From Fimbriiglobus sp. (GTDB lineage: Bacteria > Planctomycetota > Planctomycetia > Gemmatales > Gemmataceae): DNA of 7,814 nt. Positions 1 through 6,255 of the stretch are shown here, piece by piece. How positions within the stretch are numbered: position 1 is the stretch's first letter; each line of letters starts with the position of its first letter. The position numbers and the translations under genes are program-made. Where the stretch lies: NCBI GenBank assembly GCA_025352585.1, contig JANXTD010000245.1:1-7814 (forward strand), read 5' to 3'. The notes beneath the pieces are model-generated. The model was not told where the DNA came from and did not search any database. It saw only the letters and a program-made list of their open reading frames with translations.

Positions 1-42
1 GCGGCGTACGACGCCAAGCGGGCCGCCCGCAAGCCGGCGTGA
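1..42 (+). CDS. C-terminal end of an unidentified upstream gene (partial)
   Basis: Frame 1 is open from the window edge to a TGA at 40-42 and would encode a 13-residue tail, AAYDAKRAARKPA, rich in Ala, Lys and Arg. Basic Ala-rich tails are common in high-GC bacteria, and a gene ending 43 bp before glnA is plausible. Nothing in the fragment identifies a family. Its ending is unlike that of a PII protein (glnB), the frequent partner of glnA. It could equally be a chance open stretch. Confidence 0.3.
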   Translation, partial: AAYDAKRAARKPA

Positions 43-85
43 TTCGCTACAACAACGTTGCCACGTCCCGCCCGGAGATACGCCC

Positions 86-1498
86 TTGACGCCGCGTGAA
101 GTCCTCGCCTACCTGCGCGAGAAGGAAGTCAAGGCCGTCGATTTGCGCTTCATGGACTTCCCCGGCTCGTGGAAGAACGTCACCATCCCCGCCGAGATGC
201 TCACCGACGACGCCTTCGACGACGGCGTCGGCTTCGACGGCTCCAGCATGCGAGGCTGGCAGAAGATCAACGAAGCCGACATGCTGCTCGTCCCGCAACC
301 GGACACACTGTTCCTCGACCCGTTCCGCCGCGACACGACGCTCGTGATGCTCTGCAACATCCAGGACCCCAGCACCCGGCAGGACTACACCAAGGACCCG
401 CGCAACGTCGCCCGCAAGGCGGTCAACTACCTCAAGTACAAGGGCGTCGCGGACGCGGCGAACTTCGGGCCGTCGATGGAGTTCTTCGTCTTCGACGACG
501 TGAAGTTCGACCAGACTTCGCACTCGGCCTTCTACTTCGTTGATAGCGTCGAGGCGGCGTGGAACACCGGCCGCGACGAGAAGCCGAACCTCGGCAACAA
601 GATCCCCTACCGCCGCGGCTACTTCCCCTGCCCGCCGGTGGACCAGATGGTCGACCTGCGCAGCGAGATGATGCGCGTCATGATCGACTGCGGCCTCACC
701 GTCGAGAGCCACCACCACGAGAAAGCGACCGCCGGGCAGTGCTCGATCGACGTGCGCTATGCCGACCTGGTGACCAGTGCCGACAACGTGCTGAAGTACA
801 AGTACGTCGTCAAAAACGTCGCGCACCGGCACCAGAAGAGTGCCACGTTCATGCCGAAGCCGCTCTACGACGAGCACGGCAGCGGCATGCACGTCCACAC
901 GTCGCTCTGGAAGGGCGGTACGAACCTCTTCGCCGGGACCGGCGCGACCGGCCTGAGCGAACTCGCCGAGTACGCCATCGGGGGCTTACTCAAGCACGCC
1001 GGGGCACTTTGCGCCATCACCAACCCGACGACCAACAGCTACAAGCGCTTCGTGCCCGGCTTCGAGGCCCCGACGCGGCTGGCGTACAGCCAGCGCAACC
1101 GCAGTGCCGCCATCCGCATCCCGGTCTATTCGAGTCGCCCCGAGTTGAAGCGCATCGAGTACCGCCTGCCGGACGGCGCGGCCAACCCGTACCTGGCGTT
1201 CGCCGCGATCCTGATGGCGATGCTCGACGGTATTGTGAACAAGGTTTCGCCGGGCGAGCCGCTCGACAAGGATCTGTACGACCTGCCGGCCGAGGAGATG
1301 GCCAACGTCCCCGCGCCGCCGGCGACCCTCGACGAGGCGCTCACCGCGTTGGCCGGCGACCACGAGTTCCTCCTGCAAGGCGAAGTCTTCACCGAGGACG
1401 TGATCGAGACGTGGATCGAGTTCAAGCGCCGCGAGGAGGTCGAGGCGATCCGCCTGCGGCCGCACCCGTACGAATTCGCCCTGTATTACGACACGTGA
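86..1498 (+). CDS. glnA: Glutamine synthetase type I (GSI-beta-like), with two metal-ligand substitutions
   Basis: Glutamine synthetase makes glutamine from glutamate, ammonia and ATP in the cytoplasm, as a dodecamer. The product has 470 residues, the usual GSI length. The TTG start at 86 gives the typical N-terminus (MTPREVLAYLRE) and has a GGAG at 73-76. Visible motifs are FDGSS near residue 50, EFFVFDD from Glu132, HHHE at 209-212, GSGMHVH with His269, NPTTNSYKR, FEAPTRLAYSQRNRSA, RIEYRLPDGAANPYLAF with Glu358, and LYDLP with Tyr398. Tyr398 matches the adenylylated Tyr397 of enteric GSI, so control by GlnE-type adenylylation is inferred. Two positions are odd. The usual GPExEFF reads GPSMEFF (Ser130), and the usual GQxEID reads GQCSID (Ser220). 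These match metal ligands Glu129 and Glu220 of Salmonella GS. Family membership is certain; normal activity is less so. It could be a divergent paralogue. Confidence 0.92.
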   Translation: MTPREVLAYLREKEVKAVDLRFMDFPGSWKNVTIPAEMLTDDAFDDGVGFDGSSMRGWQKINEADMLLVPQPDTLFLDPFRRDTTLVMLCNIQDPSTRQDYTKDPRNVARKAVNYLKYKGVADAANFGPSMEFFVFDDVKFDQTSHSAFYFVDSVEAAWNTGRDEKPNLGNKIPYRRGYFPCPPVDQMVDLRSEMMRVMIDCGLTVESHHHEKATAGQCSIDVRYADLVTSADNVLKYKYVVKNVAHRHQKSATFMPKPLYDEHGSGMHVHTSLWKGGTNLFAGTGATGLSELAEYAIGGLLKHAGALCAITNPTTNSYKRFVPGFEAPTRLAYSQRNRSAAIRIPVYSSRPELKRIEYRLPDGAANPYLAFAAILMAMLDGIVNKVSPGEPLDKDLYDLPAEEMANVPAPPATLDEALTALAGDHEFLLQGEVFTEDVIETWIEFKRREEVEAIRLRPHPYEFALYYDT

Positions 1499-1530
1499 GT
1501 GCCGGCGTTGGGGTTCGAGGCTCCGCCGCC

Positions 1531-1563
1531 GAGGCCCCTGGGTCCGGCGGTCGATCGGGCCTC
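1531..1563 (+). terminator. Weak hairpin after glnA, possible terminator
   Basis: GAGGCCC (1531-1537) is the exact reverse complement of GGGCCTC (1557-1563), with a 19-nt loop, starting 33 nt after the glnA stop. There is no T-run after it. In such GC-rich DNA a 7-bp match may be chance, so this is only a candidate end of the glnA transcript. Confidence 0.2.
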
Positions 1564-1568
1564 GTCCC

Positions 1569-1634
1569 GCAAAATAATTAGAATAGTCGCCAAATCTTGA
1601 AGCGTTGCGACGAAATGTTTGTTACCGTGTCGGA
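1569..1634 (+). promoter_or_regulatory. AT-richer leader before the PEP-CTERM gene, likely promoter region
   Basis: This stretch is clearly AT-richer than its surroundings. It holds TAATTA (1574-1579) and TAGAAT (1579-1584), either of which could serve as a -10 box. I see no convincing -35 partner. No good Shine-Dalgarno sequence precedes the ATG at 1635, only a weak CGGA. The promoter call rests mainly on position and base composition. Confidence 0.25.
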
Positions 1635-4070
1635 ATGCGACTCCCGACTCGCCACCTGCTGCGACTGACCGCCCTGCCCCTGGCCGCCCTGGCGTTGCGC
1701 GCGCCCGGTGCCGTCGCGCAGACGACGCTGACGTGGAATAGCACCGGCACCGCCTGGCAGGGCGCGGCGAGTTGGACCCCCGCCGGGGTGCCGACGGGCC
1801 TCGACGCGGTGCTGTTCAACCGGGCCGGCGCGGCGGCGGGCGTCGCCGCCACCGGCCCGACGATTTCGGGGGCGGCCGCGGCGCTCTCCCTGACGGCGGG
1901 GCTGACCCCGAACTTCGGCGGCTGGGACTTCGCCGGCGCCGGCACGCTGACGATGGGCGGCCTCGGCTCGACGGGCCTCGTGACGCTGGGGCCTCAGACC
2001 ACGACGTTCCGCGGGCCGCTGCTGGCGGGCGCGGCGACGGGCATCGGCAGCCTCAACGTCATCGCCTCGGGCGGCTCGACGCTCGTGCTGGCCGGGGCGA
2101 CGACCGCCGTCACCAACGTCGCCGGCTCGGTCAACGCCTCCGGCGGCACGCTGCGCCTCGACGACACGGCGACCTTCGTCGGCAACCGCCTGGCGACCAC
2201 GGCGACGGTCGCCCTGAGCGGCGGGGCGGCGCTGGAGTTGGTCGGCAACGCCGTCGGCGGCACCTCGGCCGTCGGGCCGCTCAACTTCGGCAACAACTCC
2301 ATCGGCGGCGTCAACGCGATCCGCGTCACGCCCATAAGCGTCGTAGCCCCGACGGTGCTGCTGTTCGCCAACCCCGACGTGGTCAGCGGGTTCTCGTCGC
2401 GGCCTGGCACCCGCTCAGCCTACTCCTACGAGGCCACAACCGGGACGCTCGGGGCACCGAACGGCGCGCAGATCCGCTTCGTCGGGACGCCCTTCCTCGG
2501 CGTGAACGGCCTGCTCTCGAACGTCACCGGCGGCGCGGTCGGCTTCGCCATCGCCACGGACGCCGGCGGCACCGACTTCGCCACCTACGCCGCGACCGGC
2601 GTCGCCCGCGCCGCCCCGACGGCGACCGCCACCGACGCGACCGGCCTGGCGGCGCTCGTCGCGGCCTCGCGCGGGCAGTTCAGCCCCGCCGCCGGCACGA
2701 CGACGAGCGCGGGGGCCGTCACCTCGGGGTCGCTGCGGGTCACGCCGGCCGGGCCGGGGGCGACGCTGGCCCTCGGCACCAACGCCCTCGGCACCAACGC
2801 GCTGATGCTCGACGGCGCGGCCGACTTCGCCGTCACCGGCACCGGGGTTCTCGGGGTCACCGGCACGCACTACGTCTACGTCAACAGCAGCGCCGCGACC
2901 CTCTCCACGTCAATGGTCGTGGCGAGCGGCTCGAACCTCACGGTGTTCGCGGGGCCGGGCTTCGTCAACCTGACCGGGACGGCCTCGCAGAACACGCTGA
3001 CCGGCGCGAACCACTTCGTCATCGCCGGCGGGACCGTCCGCGCCACCGACGCCCAGATCGGCTTCACGGCCTCGGGGAAGGGCGTCGTGTCGCTCACCGG
3101 CGGCGTCCTCGAACTGAAGGGCGGCGCGAACGGCAGCGGCACCGCCGCCGACTTCACCCGGCCGGTGGGGGCCGCTGCCGGCAGCGTCACCTGGGGCGCG
3201 ACCACCGCGCTGGAGTCCGGCGGCGGCGGCTTCTCCGCGGCCGGCGCGGCGGCGAGCGTCAACCTCGGCGGCCTGGCCACGCCGGCGGCTTTGCGCTGGG
3301 ACGCGGCCGACTTCGTGCCGCTCGGCTCCGCCCTGAAGTTCGGCTCGGCCAAGTCCGACGCGGTGCTCACGTTCGCCAACCCCATCCGCCTCGACAACGG
3401 CACCTTCCCCGTGGCGCGCGAGTTCAACGTCGCCAAGGGCACCGGCGGCGACCGGGCCGTCCTCGCCGGCGTCGTCAGCGGGTCCGCGGTCGCCGACTTC
3501 CTCAAGACCGGCGGCGGCACGCTCGTGCTGGGGGCGGCGAACACCTACGCCGGCGGCACCCTCGTCCACGCGGGCACCCTCACCCTCGGGGCGGCGAACG
3601 CGCTGCCGACCGGCTCGGCGGTGTTCCTGGGCAACGCCACGCTGAGCAGCGGCGTCACGGCCGGGTTCTCGGCCGACCTCGGGGCGCTGAGCCTCGCGGC
3701 CGGCGCGCCGACAATCGCCCTGGGCACCGGGGCGCACACCCTGAGTTTCACGACCCTGGCGGTGAACGTGCCCGGCCTCGCGGTGACCGGCTTCACCGGC
3801 ACCCAGGGGGCGACGGGCACCGGCGGTAAGCTCGTGTTCACCGGCCTCGGCGGCAACCCGGCGCCGGCCAACGCCTCGTTCGCCAGCTTCCTGGCCGGCA
3901 CCAGCTTCGCCGGCTTCCCGCTGGGCGCGAGCTTCATCCCCGCCGGCGGCGGCCTCGAACTCGTCCCCGCGCCGGTCCCCGAGCCGGCGACCGTGCTGGG
4001 CCTCGCGGCGCTGGGCCTCGCGGCAGTTCGGCTGGCCCGCCGCCGGTTCCCGAAGACGCCCCGCGACTGA
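1635..4070 (+). CDS. Exported beta-strand-repeat protein with PEP-CTERM sorting tail
   Basis: This is probably a secreted or surface-anchored structural or adhesive protein of 811 residues; no enzyme motif is visible. I chose the ATG at 1635 over the in-frame TTG at 1605 because a clean signal peptide begins there: basic MRLPTRHLLR, a hydrophobic core LTALPLAALAL, and likely cleavage after AVA (residue 28). The mature start (TTLTWNSTG...W..A.SW) resembles autotransporter-associated beta-strand proteins of Planctomycetes and Verrucomicrobia. Residues about 622-660 hold one clear passenger-type repeat (LKTGGGTLVLGAANTYAGGT...HAGTLTLG); earlier repeats are degenerate. The tail at 781-811 is VPEPATVLG, a hydrophobic helix, then an Arg cluster (RLARRR), the PEP-CTERM pattern recognised by exosortase-type enzymes. 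The protein is Gly/Ala/Thr-rich and has no cysteine. It converges with the lipoprotein gene 54 bp downstream. Ligand and role are unknown. Confidence 0.85.
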   Translation: MRLPTRHLLRLTALPLAALALRAPGAVAQTTLTWNSTGTAWQGAASWTPAGVPTGLDAVLFNRAGAAAGVAATGPTISGAAAALSLTAGLTPNFGGWDFAGAGTLTMGGLGSTGLVTLGPQTTTFRGPLLAGAATGIGSLNVIASGGSTLVLAGATTAVTNVAGSVNASGGTLRLDDTATFVGNRLATTATVALSGGAALELVGNAVGGTSAVGPLNFGNNSIGGVNAIRVTPISVVAPTVLLFANPDVVSGFSSRPGTRSAYSYEATTGTLGAPNGAQIRFVGTPFLGVNGLLSNVTGGAVGFAIATDAGGTDFATYAATGVARAAPTATATDATGLAALVAASRGQFSPAAGTTTSAGAVTSGSLRVTPAGPGATLALGTNALGTNALMLDGAADFAVTGTGVLGVTGTHYVYVNSSAATLSTSMVVASGSNLTVFAGPGFVNLTGTASQNTLTGANHFVIAGGTVRATDAQIGFTASGKGVVSLTGGVLELKGGANGSGTAADFTRPVGAAAGSVTWGATTALESGGGGFSAAGAAASVNLGGLATPAALRWDAADFVPLGSALKFGSAKSDAVLTFANPIRLDNGTFPVAREFNVAKGTGGDRAVLAGVVSGSAVADFLKTGGGTLVLGAANTYAGGTLVHAGTLTLGAANALPTGSAVFLGNATLSSGVTAGFSADLGALSLAAGAPTIALGTGAHTLSFTTLAVNVPGLAVTGFTGTQGATGTGGKLVFTGLGGNPAPANASFASFLAGTSFAGFPLGASFIPAGGGLELVPAPVPEPATVLGLAALGLAAVRLARRRFPKTPRD
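2769..2798 (+). repeat. Perfect 15-bp tandem duplication in the PEP-CTERM gene
   Basis: GCCCTCGGCACCAAC occurs twice, at 2769-2783 and 2784-2798. It is in frame and encodes ALGTN-ALGTN (residues 379-388). An exact in-frame duplication suggests a recent slippage event that lengthens a beta-repeat turn without disrupting the protein. Confidence 0.85.
3996..4025 (+). repeat. 15-bp tandem duplication in the PEP-CTERM membrane helix
   Basis: CTGGGCCTCGCGGCG (3996-4010) is followed directly by CTGGGCCTCGCGGCA (4011-4025), 14 of 15 bases identical and in frame. It encodes LGLAA-LGLAA, which makes up most of the short hydrophobic helix of the PEP-CTERM tail. The repeat may reflect slippage, or simply codon bias in a Leu/Gly/Ala helix. 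Confidence 0.8.
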
Positions 4071-4109
4071 CCGGGGCGGTCGATCGCGGGGCGACGGGGG
4101 TTGACGGGC

Positions 4110-4123
4110 GACCCGGTCGGGTC
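4110..4123. terminator. Hairpin between convergent genes, candidate bidirectional terminator
   Basis: GACCC (4110-4114), loop GGTC, GGGTC (4119-4123) forms a compact GC-rich hairpin. It lies 39 nt after the plus-strand stop and 1 nt beyond the minus-strand stop of the lipoprotein gene. Position between two converging stops suits a shared terminator. Neither strand has a proper U-run, so the call is tentative. Confidence 0.3.
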
Positions 4124-4124
4124 C

Positions 4125-4595
4125 TTACTTGGCCGCGCCCTTGGGCGGGGTCAGGTCGAGTTGGAGCGTGTTCACGCCGGCCTTCACGTCGAAGGTCGCG
4201 TTGTTGCCGGTGGCGTCGGGCGGGACCGCCGCGGGGGCGGGAATGTCCTTGGCCTTGGCCGCCTGCCGGTCCTGGGCCGCCTTCGCCAGGTCGGCCGTCG
4301 AGATCGGCCCGCCGCCCGCCCCGGCCCCGCTCGGGGCGTTGGTCGAGATGTAGACGGCCATCGGCCCGAGGCCGACGTTGGCCACGGAGAACTTGCCTCC
4401 GGCCACCGTGCCTCCGGCGACGGCCCCCTTGCCGCTCTTGGGGGTGAACTGGATCGACCCCTCCTGCACCGGCACGCCGGCGTAGGAGACGGTCCCGGAC
4501 ACGGTCGCCGTGGCCCCGCCGCCGTCGCACCCGGCCGCGAGGACCGGGAGCAAGGCGGCGAGCCGGGCGAGTTGGATCAGTCGTCGGAAACGCAT
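4125..4595 (-). CDS. Small lipoprotein with a carboxypeptidase-regulatory-like (transthyretin-like) fold
   Basis: The 156-residue product is predicted to be a lipid-anchored envelope protein. It starts MRFRRLIQLAR, then a hydrophobic stretch and the lipobox LAAGC, so Cys23 would be the lipidated residue after signal peptidase II cleavage. The region after it (VSGTVSYAGVPVQEGSIQFTP, then a GGTVAGGKFSVANV segment) fits the short beta-sandwich often annotated as carboxypeptidase regulatory-like in Planctomycetes. An Ala/Lys-rich linker near residues 100-120 leads to a last beta segment (NNATFDVKAGVNTLQLDLTP). It begins 26 nt after the DUF1559 stop on the same strand, so the two are very likely co-transcribed. 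Such pairs recur in planctomycete genomes, suggesting a joint but undefined role. An AGGGG 7 nt before the ATG is an acceptable ribosome binding site. Confidence 0.8.
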   Translation of the reverse strand: MRFRRLIQLARLAALLPVLAAGCDGGGATATVSGTVSYAGVPVQEGSIQFTPKSGKGAVAGGTVAGGKFSVANVGLGPMAVYISTNAPSGAGAGGGPISTADLAKAAQDRQAAKAKDIPAPAAVPPDATGNNATFDVKAGVNTLQLDLTPPKGAAK

Positions 4596-4621
4596 CGCAA
4601 GACCCCTTCGCGCTTCGGTGG

Positions 4622-5665
4622 TTAGTTGTCGCTGATGACTTCGCCGTTGGACGACGTGCCGAGGGCCCGCCAGGCGGCGATGTCGATGCCGTCGCGGAAG
4701 AAGCGGACGCTGCCGTCGGTCATGCCGACGTTGACGCCGCCGGTGTGCTTACTGCGGGCCGCGGCGTGGGCCCCGGCGGCCGACTGCGTCCACCAGGCGT
4801 TGCCGCCCGTCGAGTTGCAGGCGGCCTTGTACGACAGGTCGCCCTGCGTCACCGGGCACGGCCCGATGACCTGGTCCGGGGCCGCCGAGTTGGGGGTCAG
4901 GGTCGTGGTCATGAGGCCGCCGCCCATGTTGCCGTACAGCGAGCCGCCGATCGGGCCGCTCCAGCCGGCCACTTGCGGGGCGATGCCCTCCGCGAACGAG
5001 ATCGTGTTGGAGGTGCCGTCGGTGATGCTCACGATCCGCATCTGCCGGGACTTCGGGCCGCCGGCGGGGTCGACCGTCTGGCCGTTGAGGACCCCGTAGA
5101 CGCCGATCGCGAAGGGGTTGGGCGTCGCCGCGACCTGGCCGGCCGGCAGGTTGCCGTACATGTCGCCGCTGCCGACGCAGGCCCGGTAGTTGCCCCGCAT
5201 GCTGCCGTAGTCGGTCGTGGTCAGTTCGCCGCCGAAGGGGCCGCCGTCGCTGGGGCAGGTGTACGCCGGGATCGCCGTCTGGCGGGCGTTGCGCTGGTTC
5301 ATGTCGTTGCCGATGGGGCCGTTCGCGCCGGGGTAGTTCATCACGAAGACCGGCGAGGCGAAGGTCGAGTAGCCGGTGAAGACGTTGCCCTGCTCCATGT
5401 AGGGCAGGATCGGCACGGTCCAGGTGTAGGTGTCCCACTTGTCGAACTTGCGGCCGAAGGGGAAGCCGCCGTTGGCGTCGTGGTAGGCGTGCGCGGCGAT
5501 GCCGATCTGCTTGAGGTTGTTACTGCACTTGGCGCGGGCCGCCGCCTCGCGCACTTTTTGCACGGCCGGCAGCAGCAGGCCGATCAGGATGGCGATGATG
5601 GCGATGACCACCAGCAGCTCGATGAGCGTGAACGCGGCGTGACGCCGCCGGGAGAGAGTGGGCAC
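4622..5665 (-). CDS. DUF1559 pseudopilin-like protein (prepilin N-terminus, H-X9-DG C-terminus)
   Basis: This 347-residue protein has a short basic leader ([11 protein letters not shown]), then [19 protein letters not shown], the classic type IV prepilin / type II pseudopilin helix. Prepilin peptidase would cut before Phe12, leaving Glu16 at position +5. The residue before the cut is Ala rather than the canonical Gly. Next come the usual DUF1559 features: [30 protein letters not shown], a CPSDGG box, and near the C-terminus His307, nine residues, then Asp317-Gly318 (the H-X9-DG motif), ending in WRALGT...GEVIS. I prefer the GTG at 5665 to the upstream in-frame TTG at 5722. It has GGAGG five bases upstream and gives a leader of normal length. 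This expanded planctomycete family is probably exported or surface-exposed, but its exact role is not known. It leads the two-gene unit with the lipoprotein. Confidence 0.9.
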   Translation of the reverse strand: MPTLSRRRHAAFTLIELLVVIAIIAILIGLLLPAVQKVREAAARAKCSNNLKQIGIAAHAYHDANGGFPFGRKFDKWDTYTWTVPILPYMEQGNVFTGYSTFASPVFVMNYPGANGPIGNDMNQRNARQTAIPAYTCPSDGGPFGGELTTTDYGSMRGNYRACVGSGDMYGNLPAGQVAATPNPFAIGVYGVLNGQTVDPAGGPKSRQMRIVSITDGTSNTISFAEGIAPQVAGWSGPIGGSLYGNMGGGLMTTTLTPNSAAPDQVIGPCPVTQGDLSYKAACNSTGGNAWWTQSAAGAHAAARSKHTGGVNVGMTDGSVRFFRDGIDIAAWRALGTSSNGEVISDN

Positions 5666-5670
5666 GAGGC

Positions 5671-5675
5671 CCTCC
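5671..5675 (-). promoter_or_regulatory. Ribosome binding site that sets the DUF1559 GTG start
   Basis: On the minus strand this reads GGAGG and lies five bases before the GTG at 5663-5665. The alternative TTG at 5722 has no comparable site near it. This places the start at 5665 and trims 19 residues from the longest open frame. Confidence 0.7.
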
Positions 5676-5723
5676 GTTCGGGGAGAATTGGCCAGGGTGG
5701 GAAACCCCGACGAGAGATACAAT

Positions 5724-5744
5724 GTTTAGGAGTGTTTCCTAAAC
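5724..5744 (-). promoter_or_regulatory. Perfect 8-bp inverted repeat upstream of the DUF1559-lipoprotein unit
   Basis: GTTTAGGA (5724-5731) and TCCTAAAC (5737-5744) are exact reverse complements around a 5-nt centre. The repeat lies about 60 bp upstream of the GTG start, in DNA that is AT-rich for this genome. It could be a repressor or activator operator, or an RNA hairpin in the 5' leader. No known binding-site consensus was recognised. Confidence 0.45.
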
Positions 5745-5749
5745 TAGCT

Positions 5750-5780
5750 TTAATATCTATTATTCGCGATGCTTGTGCAA
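5750..5780 (-). promoter_or_regulatory. Possible promoter for the DUF1559 unit
   Basis: Minus-strand TTGCAC (5775-5780) and TATTAA (5750-5755) are separated by 19 bp. Each matches four of six sigma-70-type consensus bases, and the spacing is slightly long. The region is the most AT-rich part of the window, which supports a promoter somewhere here even if these exact boxes are wrong. Confidence 0.25.
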
Positions 5781-5789
5781 TAGGAAAGT

Positions 5790-5818
5790 GGCGGAATTCT
5801 CCCGAATCCGATTCCGCC
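5790..5818. repeat. Inverted repeat, 8-bp arms
   Basis: GGCGGAAT (5790-5797) and ATTCCGCC (5811-5818) are perfect reverse complements with a 13-nt loop. The repeat lies just upstream of the candidate DUF1559 promoter, so it could be an upstream regulatory site. No T-run follows on either strand. Confidence 0.5.
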
Positions 5819-5905
5819 CGGACCTCAACAGGCAGTCCAATGGCTCCGACACAGGCGAATTCGCGGCGAGCGGCGGGTGCGATCGGAGATGACGTGGCTC
5901 CGCGT

Positions 5906-5930
5906 CAGGCGACTCTTGGCGAGTCGCCTG
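5906..5930. repeat. Inverted repeat, perfect 10-bp arms with 5-nt loop
   Basis: CAGGCGACTC (5906-5915), loop TTGGC, GAGTCGCCTG (5921-5930). The stem is long, GC-rich and perfect, so it should fold strongly in RNA or extruded DNA. It has no following T-run and does not adjoin a convincing gene end, so a standard terminator is not supported. Confidence 0.75.
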
Positions 5931-6032
5931 CGTGAGCGGGCGGGTTCTAACACTACAGCGCCAAGGCTCGCGACATCAGGCCGGCAACGGTTTCGAGAGG
6001 CGGTTCCGCCGCCGGTGGTACCGGATTACCTC

Positions 6033-6073
6033 GGCTGTGTCTGCGAGCGACTCCGTCTTTCGCAGACGCAGCC
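6033..6073. repeat. Long hairpin, 14-bp arms with a single wobble
   Basis: GGCTGTGTCTGCGA (6033-6046) pairs with TCGCAGACGCAGCC (6060-6073) around a 13-nt loop. The single non-Watson-Crick pair would be a U-G wobble in plus-strand RNA. This is the strongest hairpin in the window. It lies outside any supported gene and about 180 bp from the transposase remnant. It could be a mobile-element end, a dispersed palindromic element or a small structured RNA. Confidence 0.75.
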
Positions 6074-6255
6074 AGGAGTTCACCACACACCGCGGCCAGC
6101 GCCCGGCACACCTACTCCGTGGTCCCCGCCGGGTTTTCCCCCCGCAGGCCGTCCGCGTGCGACGCCGCGAACCCGACGGTCACCAGGCAGGGCAACCCGG
6201 TGGCGCGTCAGCCCCCCGCAGCTGCGGCCCTCAGAGTGCGTCAGCCCCGCCTCCG

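Larger units (their letters stand above)
5745..6255. other. Gene-free stretch rich in inverted repeats
   Basis: I find no gene I can support here. A plus-strand frame open from 5877 to 6767 resembles no family and runs into the 3' end of trxA, so I treat it as a by-product of GC bias. The stretch instead holds several inverted repeats (5790-5818, 5855-5864, 5906-5930, 6033-6073) and an 11-bp direct repeat, GCGTCAGCCCC, at 6205-6215 and 6238-6248. It adjoins a transposase remnant, so it may be degraded mobile-element DNA. Confidence 0.5.

Noticed and set aside
47..898. Long open frame on the minus strand opposite glnA (283 codons)
   Set aside because: It lies opposite a strongly supported glnA and its translation is Val/Arg/Asp-rich with no motif, as expected from the complement of high-GC codons.
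1509..1525. T-loop-like GGGGTTCGAGGCTCC suggesting a tRNA 3' half
   Set aside because: The T-stem pairs poorly, no acceptor or anticodon arm can be built, and the 5' half would have to overlap the glnA coding sequence.
1772..3829. 685-codon plus-strand frame inside the PEP-CTERM gene
   Set aside because: Its translation is almost entirely Arg, Gly and Pro, typical of a shifted frame through GC-rich coding DNA. The other frame has a signal peptide, beta-repeats and a PEP-CTERM tail.
1546..4086. 12-bp direct repeat GGCGGTCGATCG (1546-1557 and 4075-4086) flanking the PEP-CTERM gene
   Set aside because: It could mark an inserted cassette, but about one or two 12-bp matches are expected by chance in a window this size, more with GC bias. 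No other boundary signal supports it.
5855..5864. 10-bp palindrome GCGAATTCGC
   Set aside because: Self-complementary decamers are expected occasionally by chance and nothing nearby gives it a role.
6205..6248. 11-bp direct repeat GCGTCAGCCCC with a 33-bp period, considered as a CRISPR or iteron start
   Set aside because: Only two copies, too short for CRISPR repeats, with no third unit at the same spacing and no associated genes.
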